Assembly: GCA_947095535.1 (NCBI GenBank)
Contig: OX352774.1
Location: 113,153,996 to 113,217,995, forward strand
Source of the DNA: Poecilobothrus nobilitatus
Lineage: Eukaryota > Arthropoda > Insecta > Diptera > Dolichopodidae
Reading direction: 5' to 3'
Length of the DNA: 64,000 bases
Position numbers and translations under genes: made by a program. The notes beneath the pieces were generated by a model, which worked only from the letters and a program-made list of their open reading frames with translations, did not search any database and was not told the DNA's origin. Below, piece after piece: positions 1 through 11,727 of this stretch. The number at the start of each line of letters is the position of its first letter. Positions within the stretch are counted from its first letter, which is position 1.

Positions 1-3000
1 TGTTTTATTATTTGTAAAAAAATCTTATCTGAAAGAACAGCAAATATTCAGATCATATTATCTTATATTATTAACGCACATTTATGTATTTCTAATTTTG
101 GGTCAGTCAATATGCCCAGCTGAGTACTAAATATTGTCAGTAAAAATATTGCTCGACTGCTAAAGGGTTAATTAACTATATATTAACTATTATAAATCTA
201 GTCCTATCTGTTAACAGATTTTTCTAGAAACATTCAAGAAAAAAAACTGTTAAACAAAAAATAAGTTAGGATGTTATTTCAATAAATTATTTTGAAGGAT
301 TATATTTTTATGATTATTTCAAACCCAGTGGGTTGTGATTAAGACATCAGACTTTCATTCGAAAAGTCACAGAGTTCAAACCGCGGCTACATTATATAGC
401 TTAATAAAAAATGGTAATAATATATCTATCATATAATCCTATAATATTAATATCATCATAGAAATAAAACAATTCTTGTATAAGAAAATAGATGCCGTAG
501 AAATAAAAATGTTTTCGTTTTATTATTTTGTACAATTAAATACCGAATAATCAACTGCTTAGTGAAATTATTGACTGCAGAAACTGAATCCCAGTCCAAT
601 ATCAATAATACATCACTAACTAGGTAAATTCGCCCTATGCTTATGGAAAGGAAGAGAATATTGAAAAATTTACGACTAAATAAATGCGACTAATAAAAAC
701 CATTTCACTTACATACTACCTTATTTTGTTATAATGTCAAAGATATGTTTTTTTTCTATTAATATCGAAAACTTCAAAAGTATAATATTAAATTAAGTAT
801 TATATTAAAATAAAGTATTATTTTAAAACCCTATTAAATATATAGAACTATAATGTTAGTACTGTAAAGTGATTATCATTTGACATATTGTTATCATTAT
901 CATTTGAGACCTTCCGATTTTTAACTAAAGTATTCATATTAAGCTTTTCAAAGCCTTTTTTTTACGATATCAAAATCTAAAGATCTAATTTATTTTTCTC
1001 GAGATATTTTCAGTATATCCAAATCTTTATAATATACTGAAGTGAAAATTCGGCAAGGTGCTAAATCTAAAATGAAGTTGAGACAACTACATCCAAAAGG
1101 GTAGTAAAATTTAGCTGTTGGGTTTGCTGATGTAAAACCTTCTTTTGTTTTGTGATCTTAACGTACATAAGTTTAAAGTATAATGCATATTGTACATATA
1201 ATATTTATAAACAATCTTAATGTCATTTGAATGCTCTCTCTCCTTAACCTTTCGCCGTTTACTAGGTTCTCTTACAGTTGTTTTTTTTTTTTAAGAGAGG
1301 TGGGATTCTTCCAAAGACACCAAGAATTTCTCCTTAGTAGTGTCAGATTCTTACTGCCTAAATCCACCTCCCACTTTTACAGATATCTATTAGAAGTGCG
1401 TTCTTGTTCCGAAGAAAGGTAAAGTCTGGTACCTGAGTTTTCCAAAGAGAAAGAAAGAAAGCCTCTGTCACCAACATCCAGAGTTGAAATTTTTAGATGG
1501 CATAATTAAGCGTATAAAAAATTCGTTCGCGACTGGAATACCACAAATGTGAAACCATTTTAAAGTTTAAGAAAATCGTCATTATCATTTTTCACCAATC
1601 ACCATATTTCTTTAAGCCTTAAATTAATATTTATTTAACATAATTTTCCTTGTCCAAACAGTACAGATATCTTAAGCCTATTGTTTTTTCAATAAAGAGA
1701 GAAAGTATTTTAGTAGCATTAAGGTCTCCGACATTAATAGAGAAATTGCCTTCCTTTCGCTTCTATTTATAATTTTTTAATGATACCTTAATACTCATCT
1801 AGCATAGTGTAAAAAAAATTTAACCAAAAATATATTTTTTAGAATTGACTTTTGTAAATATATTTTTAAAGAAAAACGTATTAAAATGAAATTTTCTCAT
1901 ATTTCAGACTAAAATCATCACTGTCTATTTATTTCGGATACTGGCTATGTATAAGCGTATTATTACATCTTAAAATCATGATTGAGTTAAGACACGAATC
2001 CAACCAATATTTTTAGTTTACTGTATATAAAGGTTAAACTTACTTTAACTTATAATTTCATAAAAATGCAGCTAACTTTCATATGATACAAAATAGGGTA
2101 CTTAGCTAATAAGTCAATAGTTTTAGAGAGAGGGATAGGTTATTTTTTATGTTATATAATTTTAAATTAGTTTTTAAGAATCTGTTGACAATCAGACGAA
2201 TAGGTTCATGTTTAAGGTTAGTTTCCTGTTTCCATTAGATTTATCAGACATAATTTACTGCTTGTATAAAAATTACATATAACATATTTTATACAAAAGG
2301 AAAATTATTATCTCTTAAATTATTTTTTGAAAATTAATAGAAATATCTAACAAAATTCTAGTTTTGTTTTTTAATTAAAAATTTATTTTGTTTTTTTTTT
2401 TTTTATTTTAAGAAATTGTATTATTCATGTTATTGTTATTATAATTCAAGTTGAATTAAATGGGTCTGATAATAAAATAAATTATTTATCTTAAAAATTT
2501 TTCAAGTTATTTTTACAAAAAAGGAAAAAAATTTAGAGAAAGTTAAAAATTTGATGAAAATTAATTTTCAACAAAAAAAGATTAAACAATTAAGAAATAA
2601 ATTTTTTAAAATATTCTAAGTTTTTCCATTTTATAAGAATTTTTATTTTTACTTCCGAAAACGTCCCGTGTCCGATTTTCTATGAAATTTAATGTACCGA
2701 TACTCCGAAATTAAATATTTCATTTGGGTTTATCAGAAATGTCATTTGCGTTACCAGCGCCATTTTGATAATATTGTTAGAAAAATGATATTACTGTAAA
2801 TATTTCCGTTATGTAACCATCATTTTAAAGACAAGATTGATTAATAAAAAAAAATATTAATTTTTTTTTTAAATATTTCCATGAAAAATCAGAAAAATCA
2901 GAGTTCCGATGATTTGTTGTGCAGGTTGGTTGTTTAAGTATTTGTTGTTGAAATATGTAATTTTACCGTTGGCTATGAAAAGAGGGTTTTTATTTGTTGT

Positions 3001-5740
3001 TAAAATAAGTATATGCAAAAAAAAATTTTTAGATGCATAATATAGCACTTTTGATTAATTTTTTTGCACGCATATTTTAACAACAAAAGCACTTAAAAAG
3101 ATATAGGTATTACAATTCTTGTTAACAGTTTTAAATCAATTTTTCTACAATGTTTCGATACCCAACTATTTGTAATAATAACTCACAATAGTCATATAAA
3201 ACTTAGTAAAACAGAATCGATCCCATTTTTAGAAAAGTAGATTGAAAATATAAATAAATAAAGGAAGATGTATTTACCGTTATATTAAATTATTTCTCAA
3301 AAAATTAAAAAACTAAATTTTTTCCTGTTTATTAAAATTTTTCCCTTTAAACCAATGGTCACATAATAGAGTTGATATATCGAATACATCATTTCAAGAA
3401 TTTTATTTTAAGTTATCATTCGATATTATACTGTAAGCGATTCAACTGATATTTACTGTAATATGAAATACTGTATTAATATTAAAAATGGCGACGTCAA
3501 ACTATATGACTATACGATGCTTTCGAAAATCGAGGCTGTAACCAAAAATTATTTTTTTGTGAAAAAAATCGAAATTGGACAAGGAATTTTTTTTATCCTA
3601 TATCATCGGGCAAATTACGGTAAATTGGACAAAGAACTTTTTCGGAAGTAGAGCTGGTTTTTTTTTTTTTTTAATTTATTCAAAAATTTCTTTTGATTTT
3701 CTTTACTTTGTGATGGTTAAGTTTTGGAGAATTTTAAAATTAAAAATATTTTTGCATTTTTTTTTTTGTTGTTGTTCATTTAATTGAATGATTTGTTGAT
3801 TTTTAAGTTCTGTTTTTTTCAAAAAAATTCTTGTTAATAAAAATCAATCTATTTAAAATTATGCAAAAAAAAAAAAAAAAAAAAACCAAAGAAAAAGAAA
3901 ATTCAAGTATCAAAAACTAAAATTAAACAATGTTAATTAAAATTGTATTTCCATGTAAAAGAATATTTATAATTTGCTTTAAATTTACATAATATTACAA
4001 TTTATTTTACTAGAGAGTTTTTTATTTTTATTAAAATTCATTTGTAGATGCAATTGATATCTTTTTTATAATACGAAAAGATTTTGTAATTTACTAATAG
4101 GATTAATTCGTATCTGGTTTATTTAAAATTTTTTTTTTTAATAATGAAAGATGTATTCATAATTACACTTGGGAGTTGAGGGGTTAAAGTATACTGAGTA
4201 AAGAATAAAATCAAGTTAATTTATTGCTTTTAAGAATGTATAATATGAACCAACAACTTCTCGATTAATTGTGTTCTGAAGTTCTTTTTGTGATATTTAC
4301 TATCTAAAGAAGCATTTATTTAACAAGAGAAGATCTGGTCAAGAGATGTGCGTTATATAATTTTCATCAAATTCATTTTCTAGAAGTTGTTACTTTATTT
4401 AATTAACATCCTATTAGGAAAGATACGATAATTTTGATAATCCAGAAAAAAAACTCATTCTGAAAAACATTTTACATCTTCCAAGATTTTCTTGTGGTTA
4501 TGTTTAAAATGTGAAACAGAACAACTTATAAAAAAACTTTCAAGTTGCTCCAGCAATAAGTTTCGATATTAAAATCAAATTTAGTAACTATGAAAATGTT
4601 TCTTGTGCTAGGTCAGCTAGGTTTTCTTTTATAATATGTCCAAGGCTAGTGCGACTACAGTAAGAGGTAAGTATTTGAATATAAAACAAAGAATGAAAAT
4701 GTATTAGCTGAAAACGATTAGACTACGTATATGTTACTTAAAATTCGGCTCATTCAATTTTTTGAGACAAATCAGACAATCAGACGGTAACTTTTATGTA
4801 GTCAAGTTTCATTTTATAATTAGCCCCATATACTAATTCCCCGTAATTTATTTCTTTTTCCCCATATACTGATCCCCCCTAATTTATTGGAGATTTTAAT
4901 TTTGAATTTAGTTAATTTACATTTTTATCATTCCTTTACTAAAATCCAAATAATTTTTTGAACTTCGCTTAATTAACAATAATATTTGGTTTTTTCAAAA
5001 TGTTTGTCGTAAGTAATAATATTCCAACAACTAAAATCACAATGGCTTCTATCTTCAATCGATTAATATTAATTCAGATTTCAGATCAGAAATAACAAGT
5101 GTTAGTACGGCTTTTGTGGTCACTTTTGGTTACAATAGCTTTTAAAATAACCGCTTAAAAAAACAAATGACGCAGTTAAATACAATAAGCCGCATATCAG
5201 TAAAAGCGCTAGGTACTTAAAAAAAAAAATTGGTGAAGATTATAGAGCCAGGAGACTGTTTATATAATATATGATGTAATGTAAAGAAATATGTAAAACA
5301 GTTACTGTCAAATTGCTAACAATAATAATAAACAAATCCCACAAAAAAAATAAGCCAGAAAGTTACACTAATTCAAATTAATTCTCTAACATTTTTAATG
5401 GTTTTACCGAAAATGCCCATTACATTTTAAGTTTTCGTTATGATTTGTTAATATTAACTGAAATATACTGATATATATAATATATTGAAATTTTCCGAGC
5501 ATAAAGGATTTTAATTAAAACTGAATACCATTAAACATAATATATTAAATTTTCTTGTTGCCGACATTATAATTTATCAATCAGTAATAATAATAAGTTA
5601 CTAGCCGGAAGCCTCAGTTGCTAGTGCTAGTGATTATTGTATGTGTAATAGGTAATTCATTTTAGTTATTATATGTTGCAAAAGTGTTTATATCTATTAT
5701 AAATTTATTTAATAAACATGCAAAGTGTTTCTGAGGTGCT
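1..5740. other. AT-rich non-coding stretch, nothing identified
   Basis: Very AT-rich DNA with homopolymer runs (for example A-run near 3866-3885) and no open frame with convincing composition. A slightly more balanced patch lies at about 1231-1500, but it has stops in all frames and I do not recognise it. If the gene at 5903-8108 continues leftward, later exons could lie here; none was found by eye. Confidence 0.5.
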
Positions 5741-5744
5741 TTAT

Positions 5745-5840
5745 TCCATCATTGCAGACTGTGACAGAGTTGACTCTGCACAATAAAAGTAAAGTTTGCA
5801 TCGCCGCCGGCGGATCATAAGGTATTCGATGTAGGTTACC
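5745..5840. other. Short GC-richer patch inside presumed intron 2
   Basis: About 95 bp of mixed composition in otherwise AT-rich DNA, containing the near-palindrome CGCCGCCGGCGG. It is open on the minus strand for roughly 30 codons, but no splice acceptor or family match was recognised. It lies just downstream (leftward) of the exon 2 donor at 5902. It could be an unrecognised exon piece or a transposon scrap. Confidence 0.25.
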
Positions 5841-5902
5841 AACATCAACTTTATAAATAAATAATTTATTATATAATTATTAAAAAAAACTCGTAAACTT
5901 AC

Positions 5903-6139
5903 CATTCTTTTGACTGATTCCAATAATTTTGTTAATATTGTTACATATTTAAATTTTTGTGCTAAATCTTTAGCAATATTAGTATATGTTGCCATTTCCA
6001 TTAAAAATTTAATTGCTGACCATAAAATTGTTGAATTTGTTTCTGATGTTTCCAAAATCTTATGAATATTTATAAACAATAATGTATTGTCAGGTCTTTC
6101 GAAATTTATTTCTAATGGATTTAAAGATGTTGTCAAAAA
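5903..6139 (-). CDS. Second coding exon of a helical, possibly CIP2A-like host protein
   Basis: An internal exon of 237 bp (79 codons), phase 0 at both ends. On the minus strand a polypyrimidine/TTTCAG acceptor precedes base 6139 and a GTAAGT donor begins at 5902. It encodes the stretch from FLTTSLNPLEINFE to KLLESVKRM. This is leucine- and isoleucine-rich with alternating helical pattern, as in ARM/HEAT-like folds. The frame joins exon 1 (ending ENLS) without a break, giving 209 codons so far. The order of helices (LxxLxxL, then a charged break, then NSTILWSAIKFLMEMA) weakly resembles the N-terminal armadillo domain of CIP2A, a PP2A-inhibitor-type protein. That identity is inference from memory. 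Later exons should lie to the left of 5900 and are not recognised. That this is a real exon is well supported; the name is not. Confidence 0.7.
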
Positions 6140-6364
6140 CTGAAATAGAATTTGAATAAAAAAAAATAAATAAATTTTAAATACCTAAGTACATTAAAAG
6201 AAGTTAGTATTTCTTATAATAAAAATTAAATTTATTCATAAATTGGAAATAACCATTTCATGGATGCACTAAGTTTCATCCATAATTTCTTTTACTGAAT
6301 TCTGTTTTAATTTCACCTAACATAATACTGATTTGTTAAGGATTTAAAATTAAGAACAATTTTT

Positions 6365-7310
6365 TGTTTAGAAATTTAATCAGTAATTACTGTCAGTTAT
6401 CTACGTAAAAAAATTGTAAACAAGTAATTAACAAAAAAAAATGTTTGAAGACATTTTTGCAGGGCTCTTTTGTGTGATAATTTTTTAATGTAGTTAAAAC
6501 AATACGAGCATTGGTGGCGTAGTGGGTAAGAGTGTATAAAATAAGCTGTAAACACCGAGGGGAATCCCACACACGTCGTAAGAGTTATTCCTCCTTACGA
6601 CATTTACAGCCACACCTGAACAGGAATGGCTGTGTAATTTCCTGTCCACATTTATGTGGCAGAGAAATGCATTAAAAAAAAAAATAATAAAACAATATGT
6701 TCTTTCAAGAGGTGCATATGAATAAAGTGCTCGAGGGGCTCATTAGTTAATAAAGCTCAATTAATAAGCGAATAACTCAAATGTTTAGTGAGCTCAGAAA
6801 CCAAAAGCCGAAATAAAAGTACAAAAATGGTTATATTCAGATATTTATTTTTAATACAGTTTAATACAGCATTGTATTTCTACTACAGTTGAAATCAAAA
6901 ATTATCAGATAACCCTGATATGTATCACATACCTAAGAAAACTACAATTTTTTGTTTAGGTCCCTATTGCAATATTGCACTTTTCTACATAAAAAATTGT
7001 AAACAAGTAATTAACACAAATGAACCTTCACAAAGTATGTTCCAGCTGGGCTCTTAAAATCATAATTTAAAAAGTTATCAAAACATGATCTTTAAAGAGG
7101 TACATTATTAATAAAGAACTTTATTAGTCAATAAGCTCGAACTACTCAAATATTTAGTGAAGCTCAGAACTGAAATTAACCCACCTTTAGGAATAATTAT
7201 TATATCCAGATCTTTATTATACTGGTATCCCCAAAATATATGAATTAAATCTCTACTAAAGTTGAAATGGGAAAGTTTCAGTTAGCCCTGTTATTTATCA
7301 CATAATACAA
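6365..7310. repeat. Tandem duplication inside intron 1
   Basis: Two diverged copies of a roughly 370-400 bp unit lie in the intron between the two coding exons. Matching landmarks include TTGTAAACAAGTAATTAAC near 6412 and 7001, a region around AGTGAGCTCAG near 6788 and 7158, and the endings near 6900-6935 and 7265-7300. The first copy carries a SINE (6505-6687) that the second lacks, so the duplication is probably older than that insertion. Confidence 0.65.
6505..6687 (+). mobile_element. tRNA-derived SINE, copy 1
   Basis: Carries the family's tRNA-like head, followed by a body with three short stem-loops and an A-rich tail. The A-box region GTGGCGTAGTGGGTAAGAG is present; the B box is worn (GGAATCCC). 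It is flanked by a perfect 10-bp target duplication TAAAACAATA (6495-6504 and 6688-6697), as expected for LINE-mediated retroposition. It sits in intron 1 of the minus-strand gene, in opposite orientation. Confidence 0.88.
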
Positions 7311-7451
7311 CAATAATTTATAATAAAAACTACTTAAAATGCTACTAACTGCACCTATTAAAGAAAAAGTGAACATAAAGTAAATTAAGAAATTCTAACT
7401 AAAGTATAGGTATCTAACAATAAAAAAAATTATACTTAAATAATTTTAAAT

Positions 7452-7651
7452 GGGGCCTCGGTGGCCTAGTGGGTAAGAGCGTATAAAATACGCTGTGAAC
7501 ACCGAAGAAGTATGGGTTCGAATCCCACACACGTCGTAAGAGTTATTCCCCCTTACGATATTTACAGCCACGCCTAAACAAGAAAGGCTGTGCAATTTCC
7601 TGTCCACATTTTATGTAGCAGAGAAATGTATTAAAAAAAAAAATAATTATT
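7452..7651 (+). mobile_element. tRNA-derived SINE, copy 2 (best preserved head)
   Basis: The clearest copy of the family. The head starts GGGGCCTCGGTGGCCTAGTG and includes an A box (TGGCCTAGTGGGTAAGAGC) and a canonical B box (GGTTCGAATCC). The body has inverted repeats CGTAAG/CTTACG, ACAGCC/GGCTGT and CCACAT/ATGT(A)G, then an A tail. A short direct repeat ATTTTAAAT flanks it (7443-7451 and 7652-7660). It lies in intron 1 close to the exon 1 donor. Confidence 0.9.
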
Positions 7652-7718
7652 ATTTTAAATTATAGTGGAAATCAAAAAAATTTAAAACTAAACTTTTAAT
7701 TAATATTTTAATACTTAC

Positions 7719-8108
7719 CGATAAATTTTCTATTAATTTTTTTTCAGTATCTTCTGATTTATTTTTTTTATATATTTCAAAATTTTTATTTAATTCATTA
7801 ATAATATTTATTGAATTATTTAATTCTATTGTATCTTTTCTTGATGTTAATGAAACTGAACTTGGTGGTGATGGTATATCTAAAATTCCAGCTAAAGATG
7901 AATTTATTGTATCTTGTAATACAATAGTTTCTTCCATTTGTATTGTAGTTAATTTTTGTAAATTTTCATCATTATCATAACTTGTTGCATTAGTAAATGA
8001 TGCTGATTGTAAAATTAATGTTGCAGTTGTCATATTATTTAATGTTGATAAAGGTTTTGGTGATGAATTTAATAATTCTAAATTTGTTTTAAAATTTTCA
8101 TCTTTCAT
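7719..8108 (-). CDS. First coding exon of a host protein, possibly CIP2A-like
   Basis: 130 codons on the minus strand, from ATG at 8108-8106 (MKDENFKTNLELL...) to a GTAAGT donor starting at 7718; the last codon is complete (phase 0), matching exon 2. I chose this ATG because the frame further upstream runs only through an A-rich leader with no other ATG. The product is hydrophilic and Ser/Thr/Asn-rich, with an SPPSSVSLTSR-type low-complexity segment in the middle. It becomes helical and charged at the end (NELNKNFEIYKKN, EDTEKKLIENLS). No signal peptide or membrane segment is seen. Codon use is A/T-ending, as expected here. With exon 2 it forms the 5' end of a gene transcribed leftward. Function unknown; CIP2A resemblance is tentative. 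Confidence 0.7.
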
Positions 8109-9004
8109 TGTAAAAACCACTTTTTTTTTTTTTTTTTTTTTTTTAGATTTTTTTCAAAAATAAAAACAAAATTCAAAATAAAATAAAATTTTCTTCAAAA
8201 GTAAATTCCTTTTCTTTTCCTATTTTTTTTTTATTGTTGTTTATTGTAGCAACTGATAGTTTGAAAAATTGTTTTTTCGTCCTTGAATTATTTCTCTTTT
8301 AACACAATTTAACGTATATTTTTGTTTTTTTAACCGTTATTAAATAAAAAAAAAAGAAAAATTCGTTACAGATAGTTTTTTTTTTTTTTTGGTTTTATTG
8401 TTGTTCTTAAAAATTTTTATTGTTGTTTGAAGCAACCTATTATAGTTTGTTATCAAGAATTATTCTTAGTTTGTAATGATTCCCTTGTCAATTTTCTTGG
8501 ATTCAATTCTTTTAACAAAATAAACAGATGTTTTATTTTTATATTCCCTTTATAAATTTCCCGAACCTATACTTTGTTAAAAAAAAATCTATGAAAAAGA
8601 AAATGAAATAAAAAAAATTTTTTTTTTTGGTATTTGAAAAACTGGAAAATGATTGAAAAATAAAATTCTGAAAATATTTCAAACTATGAAAGATTTAAAA
8701 ATAAATTTTTTTTTTTTTTGTAATATTTATAAATGGTTTCTTTGGCGACCAAAAAAAAAAATTTTTTTTTTTTTGTTAATTATAAAAGAGGGTTCTATAG
8801 TTTATTATTGATATTTTATTTAGCTGTTGTGTTAAACCATAGATATACTAGTACTTTAGATTGGCTATATAAAAGAAAAATTCAGTCAATTTTGAGTCAG
8901 CTGTTTATTGATGCTTTTTTTTGTGTAAATTTAAATTTAGTTTCCCCTGCAAACAGTGCCCGCTAAAAATGGAAATTTATGTTATAGATTTAAATACTAA
9001 ATAT
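8109..9004. other. Upstream region of the minus-strand gene
   Basis: Presumed 5' leader and promoter side of the gene starting at 8108. On the sense strand the ATG is preceded by a long A-run (T-run at about 8121-8144 on plus). Many further T and A homopolymers follow. No confident TATA/initiator pair can be chosen in such AT-rich DNA, and no other gene is seen. Confidence 0.35.
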
Positions 9005-9032
9005 TTAATAGAAAAAAATATTTATCCTTAGT

Positions 9033-9395
9033 GTAACCGTATCTGCAGCTTCATTTTTACTTGCTACTCGAGTTTGTAAATCATAAACTTGTTCTTCTAG
9101 TAATAGTTTATTACCAATACTATCTCTTAAATTTTTATTTTCTTTTTGTAATTTTGAATTTTCTCTAAATCTTGAATACTTGCTTATCGTCGTAATATTC
9201 AAATAATAGATGTACCTTGGACAAAGTTTTCCAATCGATAAATATGATACGATAAATTTTCTCTGCAATTCTTTAATTTGAAATTTTCTTGTTTGTTATT
9301 CTTGTATATTCTCTTCAAATTTAGAATTTAAATATTTAAATTCATTAGACTTTTCTTCCACAGCGGAAGCTCCACTCCATTCAATTGAATTCGAA
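9033..9395 (-). pseudogene. Coiled-coil open frame with one stop, exon remnant or pseudogene
   Basis: A minus-strand frame reads from about SNSIEWSGASAVEEKSNEF through KFEENIQE, one in-frame TAA (around 9297), then QTRKFQIKELQRKF. After a less coil-like insert comes ENSKLQKENKNLRDSIGNK and LLLEEQVYDLQTRVASKNE. The heptad-like spacing of L/I with Lys, Glu and Asn indicates a coiled coil. The LLLEEQV-x-DLQ segment is reminiscent of the central coiled coil of MAD1 checkpoint proteins, but coiled coils match each other by chance and I do not assign it. It could be an exon of an unseen gene, a decayed duplicate or a retrocopy. It is about 1 kb upstream of the exon 1 ATG and on the same strand. Confidence 0.4.
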
Positions 9396-9916
9396 TAATT
9401 TAAACTAACTAATTTAAGTTTTCAACTTTTCTTTTATATTCAATATTCATTAATTTTATATATCCAAATATCCAATATAAAAAATATTTAAATTTATACA
9501 TCCAAATCTATCAATATCTATGAGAGAAACTGTACTGCGATTTTATAATAATTTTAATGAAATTTTATGATTTAAAAACAGCTGGAATCCAACTTGCGTC
9601 AAATGAACGACATTACTTGGATGTCATATGTTTTATTTTTGCCGCCGGAAGAATTCTCAAAATTTGGCAACTATTACGTGTATGATAACATTAAATTCAA
9701 GAAGAACATTCACATTTTTATTCTAAACAATTATCCCAATATTCAGTAATTTAATTTCCCATAATATTTCCCAATAATTTTCTTTATTCCTATTTTCTCA
9801 ATCCCCAAATCAAGCAGTACATTGCAGCATAGGTTTCTCAACCTAATGTTTGTTTTAAAAGGAAGGTGTTGTTTGGTTGATTAAAGTTCAGCACTAACAA
9901 AAAGAATTCGCTCATT

Positions 9917-10693
9917 GGTCTTATTGCTGAGTAATAAGACCTAACAGGCTTTATTTCACAATTGAGTCGAGAAATAAGAACTAATTCGTAAAATTACGCG
10001 GTAAGTTGCGGGAGTAGCAGCCCTTGTTCCTTCAAAACAATTTTTTTTGTTTTTATAAAAATATCTAAATTTTCACAAAATTTATTATTATTTTTCACAG
10101 AGAACAGTCCAAATTTAATACTGTTGTAGGGAAAGCTGAAACATTATTTTTTCCACCATGTTTTCAAACTCTTTGTAATTAGGAGAGATTTTAGAGTTGG
10201 CTTCTGGAAAAAGCGCCAATCCTGATTTTGTAACCAATTATAAAATTTCTTTTGTTTTAGAGTCCCGTATATTCATGTATATTCATATTTCGGAAAAAGA
10301 GGCAATCTAGATTTTGTAACCAACTCTAATAACTGAACTAAGTTCAACAAAATTATTACATTAAAAAGTGAAATAAGTTTGAATGTTGAATTTAAACGAA
10401 ATTCTTTCATTTTTAACTTGCCGAACTTATTTCATTATGAAAAGAAACTAACAGACGGACGTACGGAGTGAAATGAGCCAAAAAAAAGAACACAATTTAT
10501 TACTTAAATAAGCTGAAATATATGGGAATTAAATTTTGAAAGAAAAATATTAAAAAATGTTATTATTGGAATAATAAATTACAATTAGACTTTAATTACA
10601 TTATTTAAAAAAAAAATAATTAGGTCTTATTTCACTTTGGAATGAGAAATAAAGCCTAAATCACCAATTTACGCGTATTAGGCCTTATTTTCC
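9917..10693. repeat. Inverted-repeat element, possible degenerate MITE
   Basis: Starts with a hairpin at 9917-9941 (stem GGTCTTATT/AATAAGACC, 7-nt loop). It continues with AGGCTTTATTTC, GAGAAATAAG and an ACGCG motif. The right end (10620-10693) carries the same motifs inverted: TAGGTCTTATTTC, GAGAAATAAAGCCTAA, ACGCG and GGCCTTATTTTC. The interior has two direct repeats containing GATTTTGTAACCAA (near 10224 and 10304). Ends are imperfect and no target duplication was found. Confidence 0.45.
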
Positions 10694-10699
10694 TCTCCT

Positions 10700-11700
10700 A
10701 TAAAAGTACCTAAACGTAATAAATGTATTTGGAGCAAAATATAACTATTTGTGAATTAATTGATTTATTCATGACGCAAATCAATAAAATGGATAATCAA
10801 ATAAAAAAAAAAATCTGCAAAAGCTTCATAAGACATTAAAAATACATAAATAAATAACCAAAAAAAAAAAAAAGAAAAAAAAAAACATTATTTCAATTTG
10901 TCATAAAATTTCACTTAAGCCAATTATTTTCACCAAAGCAGTTAATCTACCGTGTTTTAATAATAGAAGAAGAATACTAAAACACAAAAGCAACTCCACT
11001 TTAGTGACTAAAGTATAATTTCCGTTATTTTCCAACCGACCTTTAAATGGATTTTATGGTTATACAGTTAGTTAATAAAAGCTTTAATCAACCAATATTG
11101 ATAATTTTTTCTGTGGTTTTTTTGTTTTTTATGTGTACCTACATATTATTATGTTATTTTTATACCTTCAAGGTAAAAATAATCAACTTCCTTATTTTTT
11201 TCCTTTTTGACGTTTTTTTTTTACTTTTGTTATGAAAAACAGATGAAAATATTTTAATCCTGGCGATAATGGTTTAATAGAATTGTTTATACAATATTTT
11301 TTTTTACAGAGGAAACAATGAAAATAAAATTGTTCCAACCAACTTTAGGAATAATATTTTTTAAATGTGATGGATTAAATTTAATGTTATATTATAGGTA
11401 ACTATTATGTGTTTTCGTATATAAAGATAGTAATATTTAATTTGGAGTATCGAGTAAAACAGAGGAAAATATTTCTGGTATTTTATTAGAACCAAAAGAT
11501 GTACCCCAAACATTGATAGTATTATAAGTTAATGTATTATAATATTTCGAAAACGTAAAGCAGTCATTGTACTTTACTAGATGTAATTGAAAATATTTTT
11601 GTAAAATAAAATTTCCATATACCTTTACTTCTTTTCCTCAAAAACGGGGTAAGATATGCAACCTGGATCCAAAAGTTTGTATGATAGCTACATGAAGGCT
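10700..11700. other. AT-rich stretch without recognisable gene
   Basis: Homopolymer-rich DNA. The short open frame at 11047-11235 is Phe/Leu/Ile-rich in a T-rich stretch and is not credible. Confidence 0.4.
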
Positions 11701-11727
11701 TGATTTTAATAACTTAAAAACTTTGCA

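Noticed and set aside
1231..1500. Possible coding patch with more balanced composition
   Set aside because: Stops in every frame within about 60 codons and no recognisable motif on either strand.
4630..4675. Possible short first exon, ATG at 4636 followed by GGTAAGT at 4666
   Set aside because: A single donor-like site and about 10 codons are not enough in 64 kb of AT-rich DNA; no partner exon was found.
7452..7535. Possible functional tRNA gene
   Set aside because: A and B boxes are present, but the same head occurs in seven copies with A tails and target duplications, and no good acceptor-stem pairing is seen. It is a SINE.
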